The notes under the pieces are model-generated. The model worked only from the letters and a program-made list of their open reading frames with translations, made no database searches and was not told the origin of the DNA. A stretch of 64,000 bases of DNA from Polaribacter ponticola (GTDB taxonomy: Bacteria; Bacteroidota; Bacteroidia; Flavobacteriales; Flavobacteriaceae): contig NZ_JAOSLC020000003.1 of assembly GCF_026191475.2 (NCBI RefSeq), positions 1,147,001-1,211,000 of the forward strand, in the 5' to 3' direction. Below, piece by piece: positions 9,187 to 17,540 of the stretch. Made by a program: the position numbers and the translations under genes. Position 1 is the stretch's first letter. Every line of letters begins with the position of its first letter.

Positions 9187-9450
9187 TTAGTATAATGAAA
9201 TATTATTTTCGTCTTCAATTGTTTTATCAATTGCTTTTTTTAATTGCTTTAGTAAAGCAAAATGATTCGCAATTTTTAAAACTGTATCTAATGTTGCGTT
9301 CTTTCCATTCTCAAACTTTTGAATCGTATACCTAGACAAGCCAATGGCTTCTGCAAGATCTTCTTGAGACATATCGTAACTTTGCCTTTTGCTTTTACAA
9401 AGCTCTCCTAACTTTAGCTTTACTTCCTTAATTGTAACAAAATCAATCAT
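9187..9450 (-). CDS. hipB: HipB-like HTH antitoxin/repressor
   Basis: An 87-residue XRE-type helix-turn-helix protein: LCKSKRQSYDMSQEDLAEAI, then GLSRYTIQKFENGKNATLDTVLKIA, a complete HTH. I start it at the ATG at 9450 (MIDFVTIKEVKLKLGEL); the frame extends to 9474 but would run into the operator. HipB proteins neutralise HipA and repress their own operon. Two 18-bp palindromes directly upstream (9456-9473 and 9496-9513) fit this. The downstream hipA-like gene is 5 bases away. Confidence 0.85.
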   Translation of the reverse strand: MIDFVTIKEVKLKLGELCKSKRQSYDMSQEDLAEAIGLSRYTIQKFENGKNATLDTVLKIANHFALLKQLKKAIDKTIEDENNISLY

Positions 9451-9455
9451 ATAAT

Positions 9456-9473
9456 TGTTTATTATAATACACA
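9456..9473 (-). promoter_or_regulatory. proximal operator of the hipBA-like operon
   Basis: TGTTTATTATAATACACA is palindromic at 8 of 9 positions and closely matches the perfect copy 40 bases away. It lies just upstream of the hipB start. Confidence 0.65.
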
Positions 9474-9495
9474 AAAATAACTAAATAACAACAAA

Positions 9496-9513
9496 TGTGG
9501 ATTATAATCCACA
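9496..9513 (-). promoter_or_regulatory. distal operator of the hipBA-like operon
   Basis: TGTGGATTATAATCCACA is a perfect 18-bp palindrome. Centre-to-centre distance to the proximal site is 40 bp, about four helical turns, which suits cooperative dimer binding. Confidence 0.7.
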
Positions 9514-9521
9514 AAATATAT

Positions 9522-10758
9522 TTAAAAATTCTCAAAAACTGATTTTACTGCATGGATTTTAGCGTCATTATTTACTTGATGATACATATTAAAAGTCTTA
9601 ATATCTTTATGACCACTAATACTCATAATGGTTTTATCAGCAATTCCTTTATTTCTCATAATAGTAATAAAAGTTCTTCTAGCAGTATGTGTTGAAATAC
9701 GTTCATAAAATTTCTTTACAAAAACCTCCTGCTCCACTCCTTTTGTTTTGCTGTACTCAACTTCATGCACAAACCCAGCTTCTTTTAAAACTTCTTTGAT
9801 GTAATCGTTTTGTTTTTGATTAGAAACTAACGGAAGCTTGTAATTGTATTTTAAGAGAATTGCTTTCGAAATAGAAATTAAAGGAATTTCTCTCGTATCT
9901 TTAGAACTATCTTTTTCTTCTTTTAAAACTACACAATCATTACTATTAACCGTTCTTTTATTAATCAATTTTAATTCACCAAAACGCATACCTGTTAAAC
10001 TCTGAAAAATAAAAACATCTTTAATTTTATTCAATTTTGGATCTTCACAAACGTGATTATATAGGGTTTTAATATCTTCAAAAGACAATGCTTCTTCTCT
10101 AGTTAAAACTCGCTTAGGCTTTTTAAAATCAATGAATTTCTTATTATACATATATTCTTTTTTCAAAGCCCAAAACAAAAAAGTTTTTACTAGCCCTAAA
10201 TTTCTATTGAATGTATTTGTGTAATGGTCTTTATCCTCATAACAAAAATCAATAAACTCTGTGTAGAAAGTATTATTTATCTTACTAAAAGTTAATTTAT
10301 ATTTTTTTGCCTTTTCAAATTCCGTCAGTAAATTCTTAATATTTTTATATCTTTTAATGGTAGATTTTTTCCACTCTTTTCTTTTAATTCTCTTCCGTAA
10401 ATCTATCATAAACTTCAAAAAAAGTTGTTTTCTTAATTGAAACGTTTCCAAAAACTTGATCTAGATGTTGTTTTAATAACTGACTAGTAAATTCAGTTTT
10501 ACTCATTTCACAACGAGATTGAAATAAATAAAACTCATCTTCATATTGGTTCAAAACTCTCGAAATGAGTTTTTGATTGACTGCAATATCTTTACCTCTA
10601 TTTTTAGGTTGGTTGTTTTGAAAATCCCAATTATTAGGAAGTATTGATTGTCTTGTGGAGTAAACAAATTGTTTTCTTTCATTTTTAAAATAACAAGAAA
10701 ATAAAATTAGCGTATCATTATTATCTTTTGGTTTTCTTAAGTAAAATGTGTGTTTCAA
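9522..10758 (-). pseudogene. int: tyrosine recombinase (islet integrase), one-base frameshift
   Basis: Site-specific recombinase that would move the islet. The N-terminal 124 residues (10384-10758) carry the arm-binding domain seen in Bacteroidota integrases (MKHTFYLRKPKDNNDTLI). The other frame (9522 to about 10400) has the core-binding and catalytic domains with TGMRFGELKLI (first Arg), HTARRTFITIM (His-x-x-Arg), SGHKDIKT and the Tyr in MYHQVN. At about 10388-10394 the first frame ends in EEN and TAA; removing one T gives EENKRKEWKKSTIKRY, the expected continuation. So there is one inserted base: a real inactivation or a sequencing error. The gene starts about 170 bases from attR. Confidence 0.85.
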
Positions 10759-10785
10759 ATTTTTTAAAATATTATCAGATTAATA

Positions 10786-10810
10786 TGCGTTGATAAAATC
10801 GTTGATAATT
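10786..10810 (+). repeat. right arm-type repeat: two CGTTGATAA copies
   Basis: Differs from the block at 4595-4619 at two positions only. It lies between the integrase start and the right core repeat. The stretch to the core also holds two CTTATAAA copies (10869-10876, 10884-10891); ACCCTTATAAA at 10866-10876 repeats 4558-4568. Confidence 0.65.
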
Positions 10811-10927
10811 TTGTTATATCTTATTATGCAAAAACTTATTAACAAGACATAAAAAAAGCCATCAAACCCTTATAAATAAACAACTTATAAAGAACTAATG
10901 ACAAATAAAAATTAATCTAAAGTATAA

Positions 10928-10941
10928 TCGGCGTCTCCACA
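10928..10941 (+). repeat. attR: core repeat of the islet
   Basis: TCGGCGTCTCCACA, identical to the last 14 bases of tmRNA at 4540-4553 and without any tmRNA sequence before it. Confidence 0.88.
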
Positions 10942-10946
10942 ATAAA

Positions 10947-10988
10947 AAAACTCAACTATTTAATTTTTAAATAGTTGAGTTTTTTTTA
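10947..10988 (+). terminator. probable original ssrA terminator, displaced by the insertion
   Basis: ACTCAACTATTTAA pairs with TTAAATAGTTGAGT and is followed by eight T. It lies five bases beyond the right core repeat, which is where the ssrA terminator would have been before integration. Confidence 0.8.
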
Positions 10989-11009
10989 TTAATAGAAATT
11001 TATTTATTA

Positions 11010-11666
11010 TTAACTTCTTAAAGATTTTATTATTTCTAAAGCTCCTAAAGTTTTAGTTTTAATAGCTTCATAATCGAAACTACCATCATCGTTTTTAGCC
11101 ATTAATTTTGACCCCATTCCAACGCAAGCAACTCCGGCTGCAAACCAAGCTGATAAATTTTCTCTTGTTGGAGAAACACCTCCTGTAGGCATAATACTTG
11201 TCCATTGTTGAGGTCCTTTAATACCTTTTACAAACTGAGGACCATAAATATCTCCAGGAAATAATTTAACAATTTCACATCCTAATTCTTCTGCTCTAGT
11301 AATTTCTGTTAAAGTACCACAACCTGGAGACCAAAGAACTTTTCTTCTATTACAAACAATTGCAATATCTTCTCTTACAATAAAGTTTGCTCCTAAAGCC
11401 ATATATAAAGACGCTTGTGCAGCATCAGTTACAGAACCAACTCCCATTACCATTCCTGGTAATTTAGCAATTGCATATTTAGTTAATTCTCCAAAAACTT
11501 CATGTGCGAAATCTCCACGAGCAGTAAACTCCATTAAACGAGCTCCACCATCATAACATGCTTTTAATACTTTTTTACTTACTTCTATATCATTATGAAA
11601 AAATAAAGGAACCATTCCAGTATCTTTCATTACTTGCGCTACTTCTATTCTTGTAAATTGAGCCAT
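11010..11666 (-). CDS. eda: KDPG/KHG aldolase
   Basis: A 218-residue class I aldolase cleaving 2-keto-3-deoxy-6-phosphogluconate to pyruvate and glyceraldehyde 3-phosphate, the last step of uronate (alginate, pectin) breakdown and of Entner-Doudoroff. Visible are GGARLMEFTARG (catalytic Glu), MGVGSVTDAAQA, WSPGCGTLTEI, EIVKLFPGDIYGPQFVKGI with the Schiff-base Lys in VKLFP, and MPTGGVSPTRENL. Length is normal. It is the distal gene of a minus-strand cluster with a phosphofructokinase and KDG kinase, consistent with the KDG to KDPG to triose route. Confidence 0.95.
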   Translation of the reverse strand: MAQFTRIEVAQVMKDTGMVPLFFHNDIEVSKKVLKACYDGGARLMEFTARGDFAHEVFGELTKYAIAKLPGMVMGVGSVTDAAQASLYMALGANFIVREDIAIVCNRRKVLWSPGCGTLTEITRAEELGCEIVKLFPGDIYGPQFVKGIKGPQQWTSIMPTGGVSPTRENLSAWFAAGVACVGMGSKLMAKNDDGSFDYEAIKTKTLGALEIIKSLRS

Positions 11667-11680
11667 TTTATTTTTTTTAA

Positions 11681-12897
11681 TTAATTCCAGTTTAATATTT
11701 TTTTGAAATCATATGCTTTTGGGTTTGGTAAATATTTTTTTGAAGCTTCATAATCTTTTTCTTTAATGTAGAATAAATTATTGATGAATAATTGAGCCAT
11801 ATCAGAATCTATATCTACCAATCTTGGTGGAATTTTACCCTCATTATCTTCAAAATCTTTTAAATACAAAGGCATAATATCTCCTTTTGAGTTTGCACTA
11901 ACAATGCAACCAGAAACTCCTTGATCAAATATTTTTTTAACTCCAATACCTAATAATGTACATAATGTTAAATCAAAAGCAATAGGATTACAGCATCTTA
12001 ATTCGTAACCAAGTTCTACTGGTCTCGATTTTATATCTAAACCAAGTTCTTTTAATTTAACTTGTAATAAGTAATTGAATATATGCGATTTGCTAACATT
12101 TCCTAATTCTGGATGTCCATGATCATCATATGTAAAATTAATTCCAGAGTTTAATATTTCATCCTCTTCCATAAAATGAAAAACACCTTCACTTACTAAT
12201 GCTACACCATATTCTATTCCTTGAATTTTACATTTTACTATCGAAGAAATAATCATATTAATTATTTTTTCAAAAGTGATTTTAGTTTTGTTAAACATTT
12301 CTGGAATAATCATCATTTGATAATGGCAAGCAGATGCTATACCAAAAGCTAAATGCCCCGCAGAACGCCCCATTGCAGCAACAACAAACCAGTTTTCACT
12401 AGTTCTAGCATCTTCATAAACTGTATTTCCTATACGAACTCCTTCATCTTTTGCAGTATGAAATCCAAATGTAGGGTTCCTATCTGGCAAAGGTAAATCG
12501 TTATCAATAGTTTTAGGAACATGCACATGCGCAACATCCAATTTTCGACTGTTAACATATTTTGTTAATCTATTAGCAGTAGAGGCAGTATCGTCTCCAC
12601 CAATAGTTACCAATAATTTTACATTATACTTTTTGAAAAAACCTACTTTAAAATCACTATCTTTTGGTTTATATCTACTCATAATAAAGTAGAGCCTCCT
12701 CTACTAAAAATTCGATCTGCTTTATGAAAATCGAAAAAAACTAATGAAGGATCTTCTGATAATAGACCTTTATAACCATGGTGTACTCCAATAACTTCGT
12801 AGCCATCTTTTAAGAAAGTTTTTGCTAAAGTACTTATTACTGTGTTTATTCCAGGAGCTGGTCCTCCTCCACACATTATTGCAATAGATTTTTTCAT
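11681..12897 (-). pseudogene. 6-phosphofructokinase of PPi-dependent type, one-base frameshift
   Basis: The N-terminal piece (12679-12897) has MCGGGPAPGINTVIS. The rest (11681-12682) has VTIGGDDTAST and PKTIDNDLPLPDRNPTFGF, then AMGRSAGHLAFG and VSEGVFHF. GGDD and PKTIDND, rather than GGDGS and PGTIDND, are the residues that mark pyrophosphate-using phosphofructokinases, so reversible PPi-PFK activity is predicted. The pieces meet at an ATGA overlap (12679-12682), and the first stops after GGSTLL, in mid-domain. One missing base near TTATT restores a normal protein of about 405 residues. It sits 14 bases upstream of the aldolase gene. Confidence 0.8.
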
Positions 12898-12994
12898 ATA
12901 TTAAAAATATAAAACCTACAAAGTTTGTGTTAAAAATGCTTAACAACTTACCTTGTAAGTTCTTTAAAACCTTATAGGTTAAGGTTCTTATAAA

Positions 12995-14041
12995 TTATCT
13001 TGCAACTCTACCAGACGCATCATCACCCATTAGTTTTTCTACTTCTGCAACTGTTACTAAGTTTGCATCACCTTTAATAGTATGCTTTAAACAAGAAGCA
13101 GCAACTGCAAAATCTAATGCATTTTGATCGTCTTCTGGATATTTTAATAATCCGTAAATTAAACCTCCCATAAATGAATCTCCACCACCAACTCTATCTA
13201 CAATATCTGTAATTTGATATTGACGAGTTTGGAATAACGTTTTTCCATCATATAAAACTCCAGCCCAAGTATTATGAGAAGCTGAAATCGAACCCCTTAA
13301 AGTTGTAATAACTTTTTTAGCTCTTGAAACTTCTCCATCATTTGCTCACAAACTGATAAAAAAGCTTCAGCTTTTACATTATGCCCTTCTGTTTGAACAG
13401 AAATTCCTGCTGGTTTAATACCAAAATGCATTTCTGCATCCTCTTCGTTACCTAAAACAATATCACAGTACGAAGTTAATTCCGTCATTATTTTTTCTCT
13501 ATGAGCATCGTCACAGAATTTCCAAAGTTTAGCTCTATAATTTAAATCTGTAGAAATCGTAATTCCTTTTGCGCTTGCTGCTTTTAAAGCTTCTAAAGTT
13601 ACATCTGCTGCTCCTTGTGATATTGCAGGTATAATACCTGTCCAATGAAACCATTCACAACCTTCAAAAACTACATCCCAATCGATCATTCCAGACTCAA
13701 TTTCTGCAATAGCAGAATGTGCTCTATCATAAACAACTTTAGATCCACGAGAAACAGCACCAGTTTCTAAAAAGTAAATACCTAAACGATCTCCACCATA
13801 AACAATTTTATCTACTCCAACACCACGCTTACGCATTTCCATCATTGCACATGCACCAATATCATTCTTAGGTAAACGAGTTACAAAATCTACATCTACA
13901 CAATAATTTGCCAATGAAACTGCTACAATTAGACTCTCCACCACCATATACTGCATCAAAATTATTTGCTTGCGAAAATCTTAAAAACCCTTGAGGAGCC
14001 AATCTTAACATGATTTCTCCAAACGTTACTACTTTACCCAT
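12995..14041 (-). pseudogene. kdgK: 2-keto-3-deoxygluconate kinase (PfkB family), two frameshifts
   Basis: Phosphorylates KDG to KDPG for the neighbouring aldolase. The start is the ATG at 14041 (MGKVVTFGEIMLRLAP), followed by FDAVYGGGESN, the substrate-binding start of the PfkB fold. Reading continues in a second frame (LANYCVDVDFVTRLPKNDIG, FHWTGIIPAIS) and a third ([39 protein letters not shown] with the catalytic Asp, ending [10 protein letters not shown]). An extra T after AAT near 13935 and a missing base near 13335 account for the breaks. All family motifs survive, so these may be sequencing errors. Gaps on both sides carry inverted repeats. Confidence 0.85.
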
Positions 14042-14072
14042 TTTTTTGTATAAATTATTATAATTAATCACT

Positions 14073-14092
14073 CTGATTAAACGTTTAACCAG
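14073..14092. promoter_or_regulatory. putative LacI-family operator 1 (kdgK side)
   Basis: CTGATTAAACGTTTAACCAG: 9 of 10 positions pair symmetrically around a central CG, the typical LacI-family operator layout. It lies 31 bases upstream of the kdgK start. Confidence 0.6.
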
Positions 14093-14160
14093 TTATTTAA
14101 AATAAAATCAAAACCTATATATAGATATTAGTTTTGATTATATGATTTCAAACAGTATAT

Positions 14161-14180
14161 TTGCTTAAACGATTAAGCAA
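14161..14180. promoter_or_regulatory. putative LacI-family operator 2 (lacI side)
   Basis: TTGCTTAAACGATTAAGCAA: 9 of 10 symmetric positions, sharing TTAAACGnTTAA with operator 1, 88 bp away. It lies just before the regulator's start and suggests autoregulation. Confidence 0.6.
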
Positions 14181-14192
14181 ATATATATAAAT

Positions 14193-15232
14193 TTGACAAA
14201 TAAAAAGAAAATCACAATAAAAGATATTGCAAGTGTATTAAATATTTCTGCAGCAGCAGTTTCTAAAGCCTTACATAATGACCCTAGGATTAGTGAAAAA
14301 ACTAAAAAAGCTGTTAAACAAGTTGCAAAAAATTTAAATTACCAACCTAATCATTTAGCAAGTGCCTTAAGAAGTGGCAAAAGTAATTTAGTTGGTGTAA
14401 TTGTACCTAGAACTAATAGTAATTTTTTCTCTTCAGTAATTCAAAATATAGAAGAAGTATTAAATAAGGAAGGTTACAATATTATAATTACACAATCAAA
14501 TGAGTCTTATAAAAAAGAATGTGATAATATAGACACTCTTTTATTTACACAAGTAGATGGTATTATTGCTTCTATGGCAAATGAAACTGTAGACTTAGAC
14601 CATTACGAAAAAATTAAATCAAAAGGAATCCCTTTAGTTTTATTTGATAGAGGAGAAAATGATTTAAATGTTGATTATATTGGTATAGATGATTATAAAA
14701 GTAGCCAGATAATTGTAGAACACTTAGTAGAACAAGGTTGCAAAAGAATAGCTCATATTGGAGGTTTTAAGCGAACACGAATTTATAACAATAGAATTAA
14801 AGGGTATATTGATGCTTTAAAAAAACATAATTTACCTCTAGAAGAAGAATTATTAATTGAAACCAATCTTTCCATTGAGAATGGAAGAAAAAAATGCTGC
14901 AACTTTTAAAGATAAAAAATAGACCAGATGCAGTTTATGTAGCTGGTGATTATGCTGTTTTGGGCGCATTACAAGTACTAAATGAAAATAATATTCGAGT
15001 ACCTGAAGAAATAGCGTTAGTTGGTTTTGGTAACGAGCCTTTTACGGATATGCTAACTCCTAAAATTACGAGTGTAAATCAGCATAGTGAAAAAATAGGA
15101 AAATTAGCTGCTGAAACTTTTCTAAACCACATAAAAAAGAAAACAATAACACAAGAATTAAACAAGCAAATTCTAGATGCGGAATTAATTGTTAGGGATT
15201 CTTCTTATAAAAATAAAACCACTCTAAAATAA
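14193..15232 (+). pseudogene. LacI-family transcriptional regulator, one-base frameshift
   Basis: N-terminal HTH and hinge are classic (KKKITIKDIASVLNISAAAV, SKALHNDPRISEKTKKAV, NYQPNHLASALRSGK), then the periplasmic-binding-protein-like sensor domain (NLVGVIVPRTNSNFFSSVI, GIPLVLFDRG) and, in the second frame from about 14894, RPDAVYVAGDYAVLGALQ and EEIALVGFGNEPFTDMLTP. The break falls in an A7 run (14888-14894); A8 would give GRKKMLQLLKIKNRPDAV, a good family match. No ATG is available and TTG at 14193 is the likely start. Divergent from kdgK with two palindromes between them, so it probably controls the uronate genes. Confidence 0.85.
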
Positions 15233-15250
15233 ATTTTAGAGAGGTTTTTT
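15218..15250 (+). terminator. terminator of the lacI-family gene
   Basis: ACCACTCTAAAAT pairs with ATTTTAGAGAGGT (one mismatch) and ends in a T6 run. It overlaps the stop codon and lies between convergent genes. Confidence 0.65.
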
Positions 15251-15277
15251 ATCAATTTAAATAAATAACTTTATTTA

Positions 15278-16042
15278 TTAAATACCTAAAGCTTGTCCAC
15301 CACCTACTTGGATAGTTTCTGCTGTAATAAAAGCAGCGTCTTTACTTGCTAAAAATGATACAACTCCAGCAACATCTTCTGGTTGACCTAATCTCCCTAA
15401 CATAATGTTGTTTGCCCAAGAAGCAAATACTTCTGGTTTTGTTGCTTTTATTTGTGCATGAAATGGCGTATCAATTGTTCCTGGTGATACCGCATTTACT
15501 CTAATGCTGTATTCTGCTAAATCTTTAGCTAAAGCTCTGGTTATTGCATGAACTCCTGCTTTTGATGTTCCATAGATTCCTGCTCCTGGTCCTCCAGCAT
15601 TCCAACCTGCATTAGATGTATAGTTAATGATAGAAGCATTATCGCTTTTCTTTAAAAATGGAATCGCGGCTCTTGATGCAAAAAATGCCGAATCTAAGTT
15701 TAATGCCATTACAAATCTGTAAAATTCTGTAGTCATTTCTTCAAAACGAGATCTTCCTCCCAATCCTCCTGCATTGTTTACAAGAACATCAATTTTACCA
15801 TATTTCTCTCCAATCTTTGTTATGTTTTCTGTTACTGCTTCATCTTGAGTTACATCAAATCCGTAATATTCTGCTGTAATTCCTTCTGCTGTTAATTCTG
15901 CAACTCGTGCTGCGCCAGCTTCATGATCTATACCATTTAAAATTACTGTATATCCGTCTTTTCCTAATCTCTTTGCTACTGCAAAACCTATTCCGCCTGT
16001 AGCTCCTGTTATAACAGCAACTTTTCCTTCTATTTTACTCAT
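15278..16042 (-). CDS. SDR-family oxidoreductase, likely uronate (DEH) reductase
   Basis: A 254-residue classical short-chain dehydrogenase with a cofactor site at VAVITGATGGIGFAVAKRLG (TGxxxGxG), the NNAG motif at VLVNNAGG, catalytic Ser in INYTSNAG and the pair YGTSK. The C-terminus ends GGGQALGI. In flavobacterial alginate loci an SDR in this position reduces 4-deoxy-5-hexoseulose uronate (DEH) to KDG. With KDG kinase and KDPG aldolase nearby this is the best guess here, but SDR substrates cannot be read from motifs. Co-directional with the transporter gene upstream (45-base gap). Confidence 0.85.
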   Translation of the reverse strand: MSKIEGKVAVITGATGGIGFAVAKRLGKDGYTVILNGIDHEAGAARVAELTAEGITAEYYGFDVTQDEAVTENITKIGEKYGKIDVLVNNAGGLGGRSRFEEMTTEFYRFVMALNLDSAFFASRAAIPFLKKSDNASIINYTSNAGWNAGGPGAGIYGTSKAGVHAITRALAKDLAEYSIRVNAVSPGTIDTPFHAQIKATKPEVFASWANNIMLGRLGQPEDVAGVVSFLASKDAAFITAETIQVGGGQALGI

Positions 16043-16087
16043 CTTATTATTTTTATAACTCTTTATGTATTTTACTCTTCTTTATTC

Positions 16088-17361
16088 TTAAATATTTTTT
16101 CTTACGGGCTCTATCTTTCTAATCAATACAAAAATTGATAAAACACCTAGTAAAACTGATATTGTAATTGCAATAAATGCTGGTGTATAAGATCCGCCTC
16201 CGGTTATCTTTCCTATAAACCAGTTCATAATCATTGGAGATACTGCTGCAACTGTTCCTGCTAGTCCTGCTAAAGTTCCTACAGATGGACCTCTAAATAA
16301 ATCACTAGAAATCGTCTGAACATTACCAATAGCAAATTGAAATCCAAACAGTACTAGACCTGCTAAGTAAATAAAGGTCATAAAATTGTTTTCCCCTACA
16401 AACTGAACGATACTATAAATACTAACAACCCTCCTACTGAAATTGTAATCTTTCTTGCTGCATCTACTGATTTTGATTTCATAAGAAGTCCAGTAAACCA
16501 ACCTCCAATAATACTTCCGGCTGCTGCCATTAAATAGGAAATCCACATTGTAGCTGCTATTTCTTCAAGACTTAATCCAAATGTTTTGTTTAAGTAAATT
16601 GGCATCCATCCTGCAAAAAACCACCAAATTGGCTCCATAAAAAACCTGCATAATAAAACTCCCCAAGATTGTTTGTAGCTTAATATTTTTCCTACTGATA
16701 AACTTTTTGACTTTTCTTTTGAGACATCTTCTTCTTTATCAATTCTATCTGATAAAATTAAATCTCTTTCTTCTTGCGTTACCCAAGGGTGCTTCTCTGG
16801 TGTAGATTTGTTTAAAAATAACCATGGAATAACCCATAAAACTCCTACTCCTCCTAATATAATATATGTAGTCTTTCAACCAAATTGTGTATATAAATAA
16901 ACAATGATAAAAGGGGCAATTACATTACCTATTGATGCTCCTGAATTAAAAATACCTTGGGCTGTAGCTCTCTCTTTTATAGGAAACCATTCGCCATTAC
17001 TTTTAACCGCTCCTGGCCAATTACCAGCTTCTCCTAAACCTAATAATCCTCTTACAATAGATAATGATATTAATCCTTTGGTAAAGGCATGAAGTAATGA
17101 GGCTAAAGACCAAACAACTATAGAAACTGTAAACCCTAATCGTGTTCCTATTTTATCATACAACTTCCCTGAAAGAAATTTTCCTGCTGCATAACAAGCC
17201 ATAAATATATTTAACATAATAGCATAATCGGAATTATCCATCCCTAAATCTTTTCCCATCTCTGGCCACAACAATGCAAATGCGGTTCTATCTACATAAT
17301 TTATTACCGTAGCGATAAATATCAACACGATAATCCACCATCTAAGTCCTTTTATTTTCAT
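16088..17361 (-). pseudogene. MFS transporter, hexuronate (ACS) type, interrupted
   Basis: Inner-membrane sugar-acid permease. It starts MKIKGLRWWIIVLIFIATVI followed by NYVDRTAFALLWPEMG, the hexuronate-transporter signature, with RGLLGLGEAGNWPGAVKSNG further on. Reading stops at TGA (16876-16878) in QFG-stop-KTTYII, where relatives have Trp (TGG). The frame then runs on through GGVGVLWVIPWLFLNKSTPE and the second half. A one-base deletion near 16395 shifts the last third (FVGENNFMTFIYLAGLVLFG to the end). So one substitution and one indel are present. Context suggests uptake of alginate or uronate monomers for the SDR-KdgK-Eda route. Confidence 0.8.
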
Positions 17362-17540
17362 TTTAAATTTTAGTTTTTTAACGTAGAATATTGCAATAAC
17401 AATAGTTGTTATTGTCATTATTAAACTTATTTTAATAAAGTGAATGAAATTGCTAGAAAAGCAAAAAAATTACTTAATTATATATTAATGTAATTAGATA
17501 ATAATATCTCTAAAAAAAGAATTATAACTTTTTTAAAAAA

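Larger units (their letters stand above)
4554..10941. mobile_element. ssrA-integrated islet carrying mcrBC-like and hipBA-like genes
   Basis: The unit of about 6.4 kb lies between two 14-bp copies of the ssrA end. It contains an McrB/McrC pair on the plus strand, and a HipA/HipB pair and a tyrosine recombinase on the minus strand; the recombinase starts next to the right end, as usual for integrative elements. A second imperfect repeat (paired CGTTGATAA) occurs just inside both ends. The terminator now right after ssrA (4558-4592) belongs to the islet; another strong terminator, probably the original one, lies just beyond the right core (10947-10988). No replication, capsid or conjugation genes are present, so it is a small integrative islet rather than a prophage or ICE. 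The recombinase is frameshifted here, so it may now be immobile. Confidence 0.85.

Noticed and set aside
4554..10941. Prophage
   Set aside because: No structural, lysis or replication genes occur between the repeats.
12679..12897. Split phosphofructokinase made of two coupled proteins (ATGA overlap)
   Set aside because: The first piece ends inside a core strand of the ATP/PPi-binding domain, and one base restores a full-length enzyme; neighbouring genes show the same damage.
12898..12994. Nested inverted repeat (AACTTAC/GTAAGTT within AACCTA/TAGGTT) as a terminator between kdgK and pfk
   Set aside because: Arms are imperfect and no T tract follows in the minus direction; a processing or regulatory stem is possible but unsupported.
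16876..16878. TGA read as tryptophan
   Set aside because: All other genes use TGG for Trp and TGA occurs as a normal stop (for example pfk N-terminal piece, trpF, DoxX-like gene). One internal TGA in a gene that is also frameshifted is not evidence for recoding.
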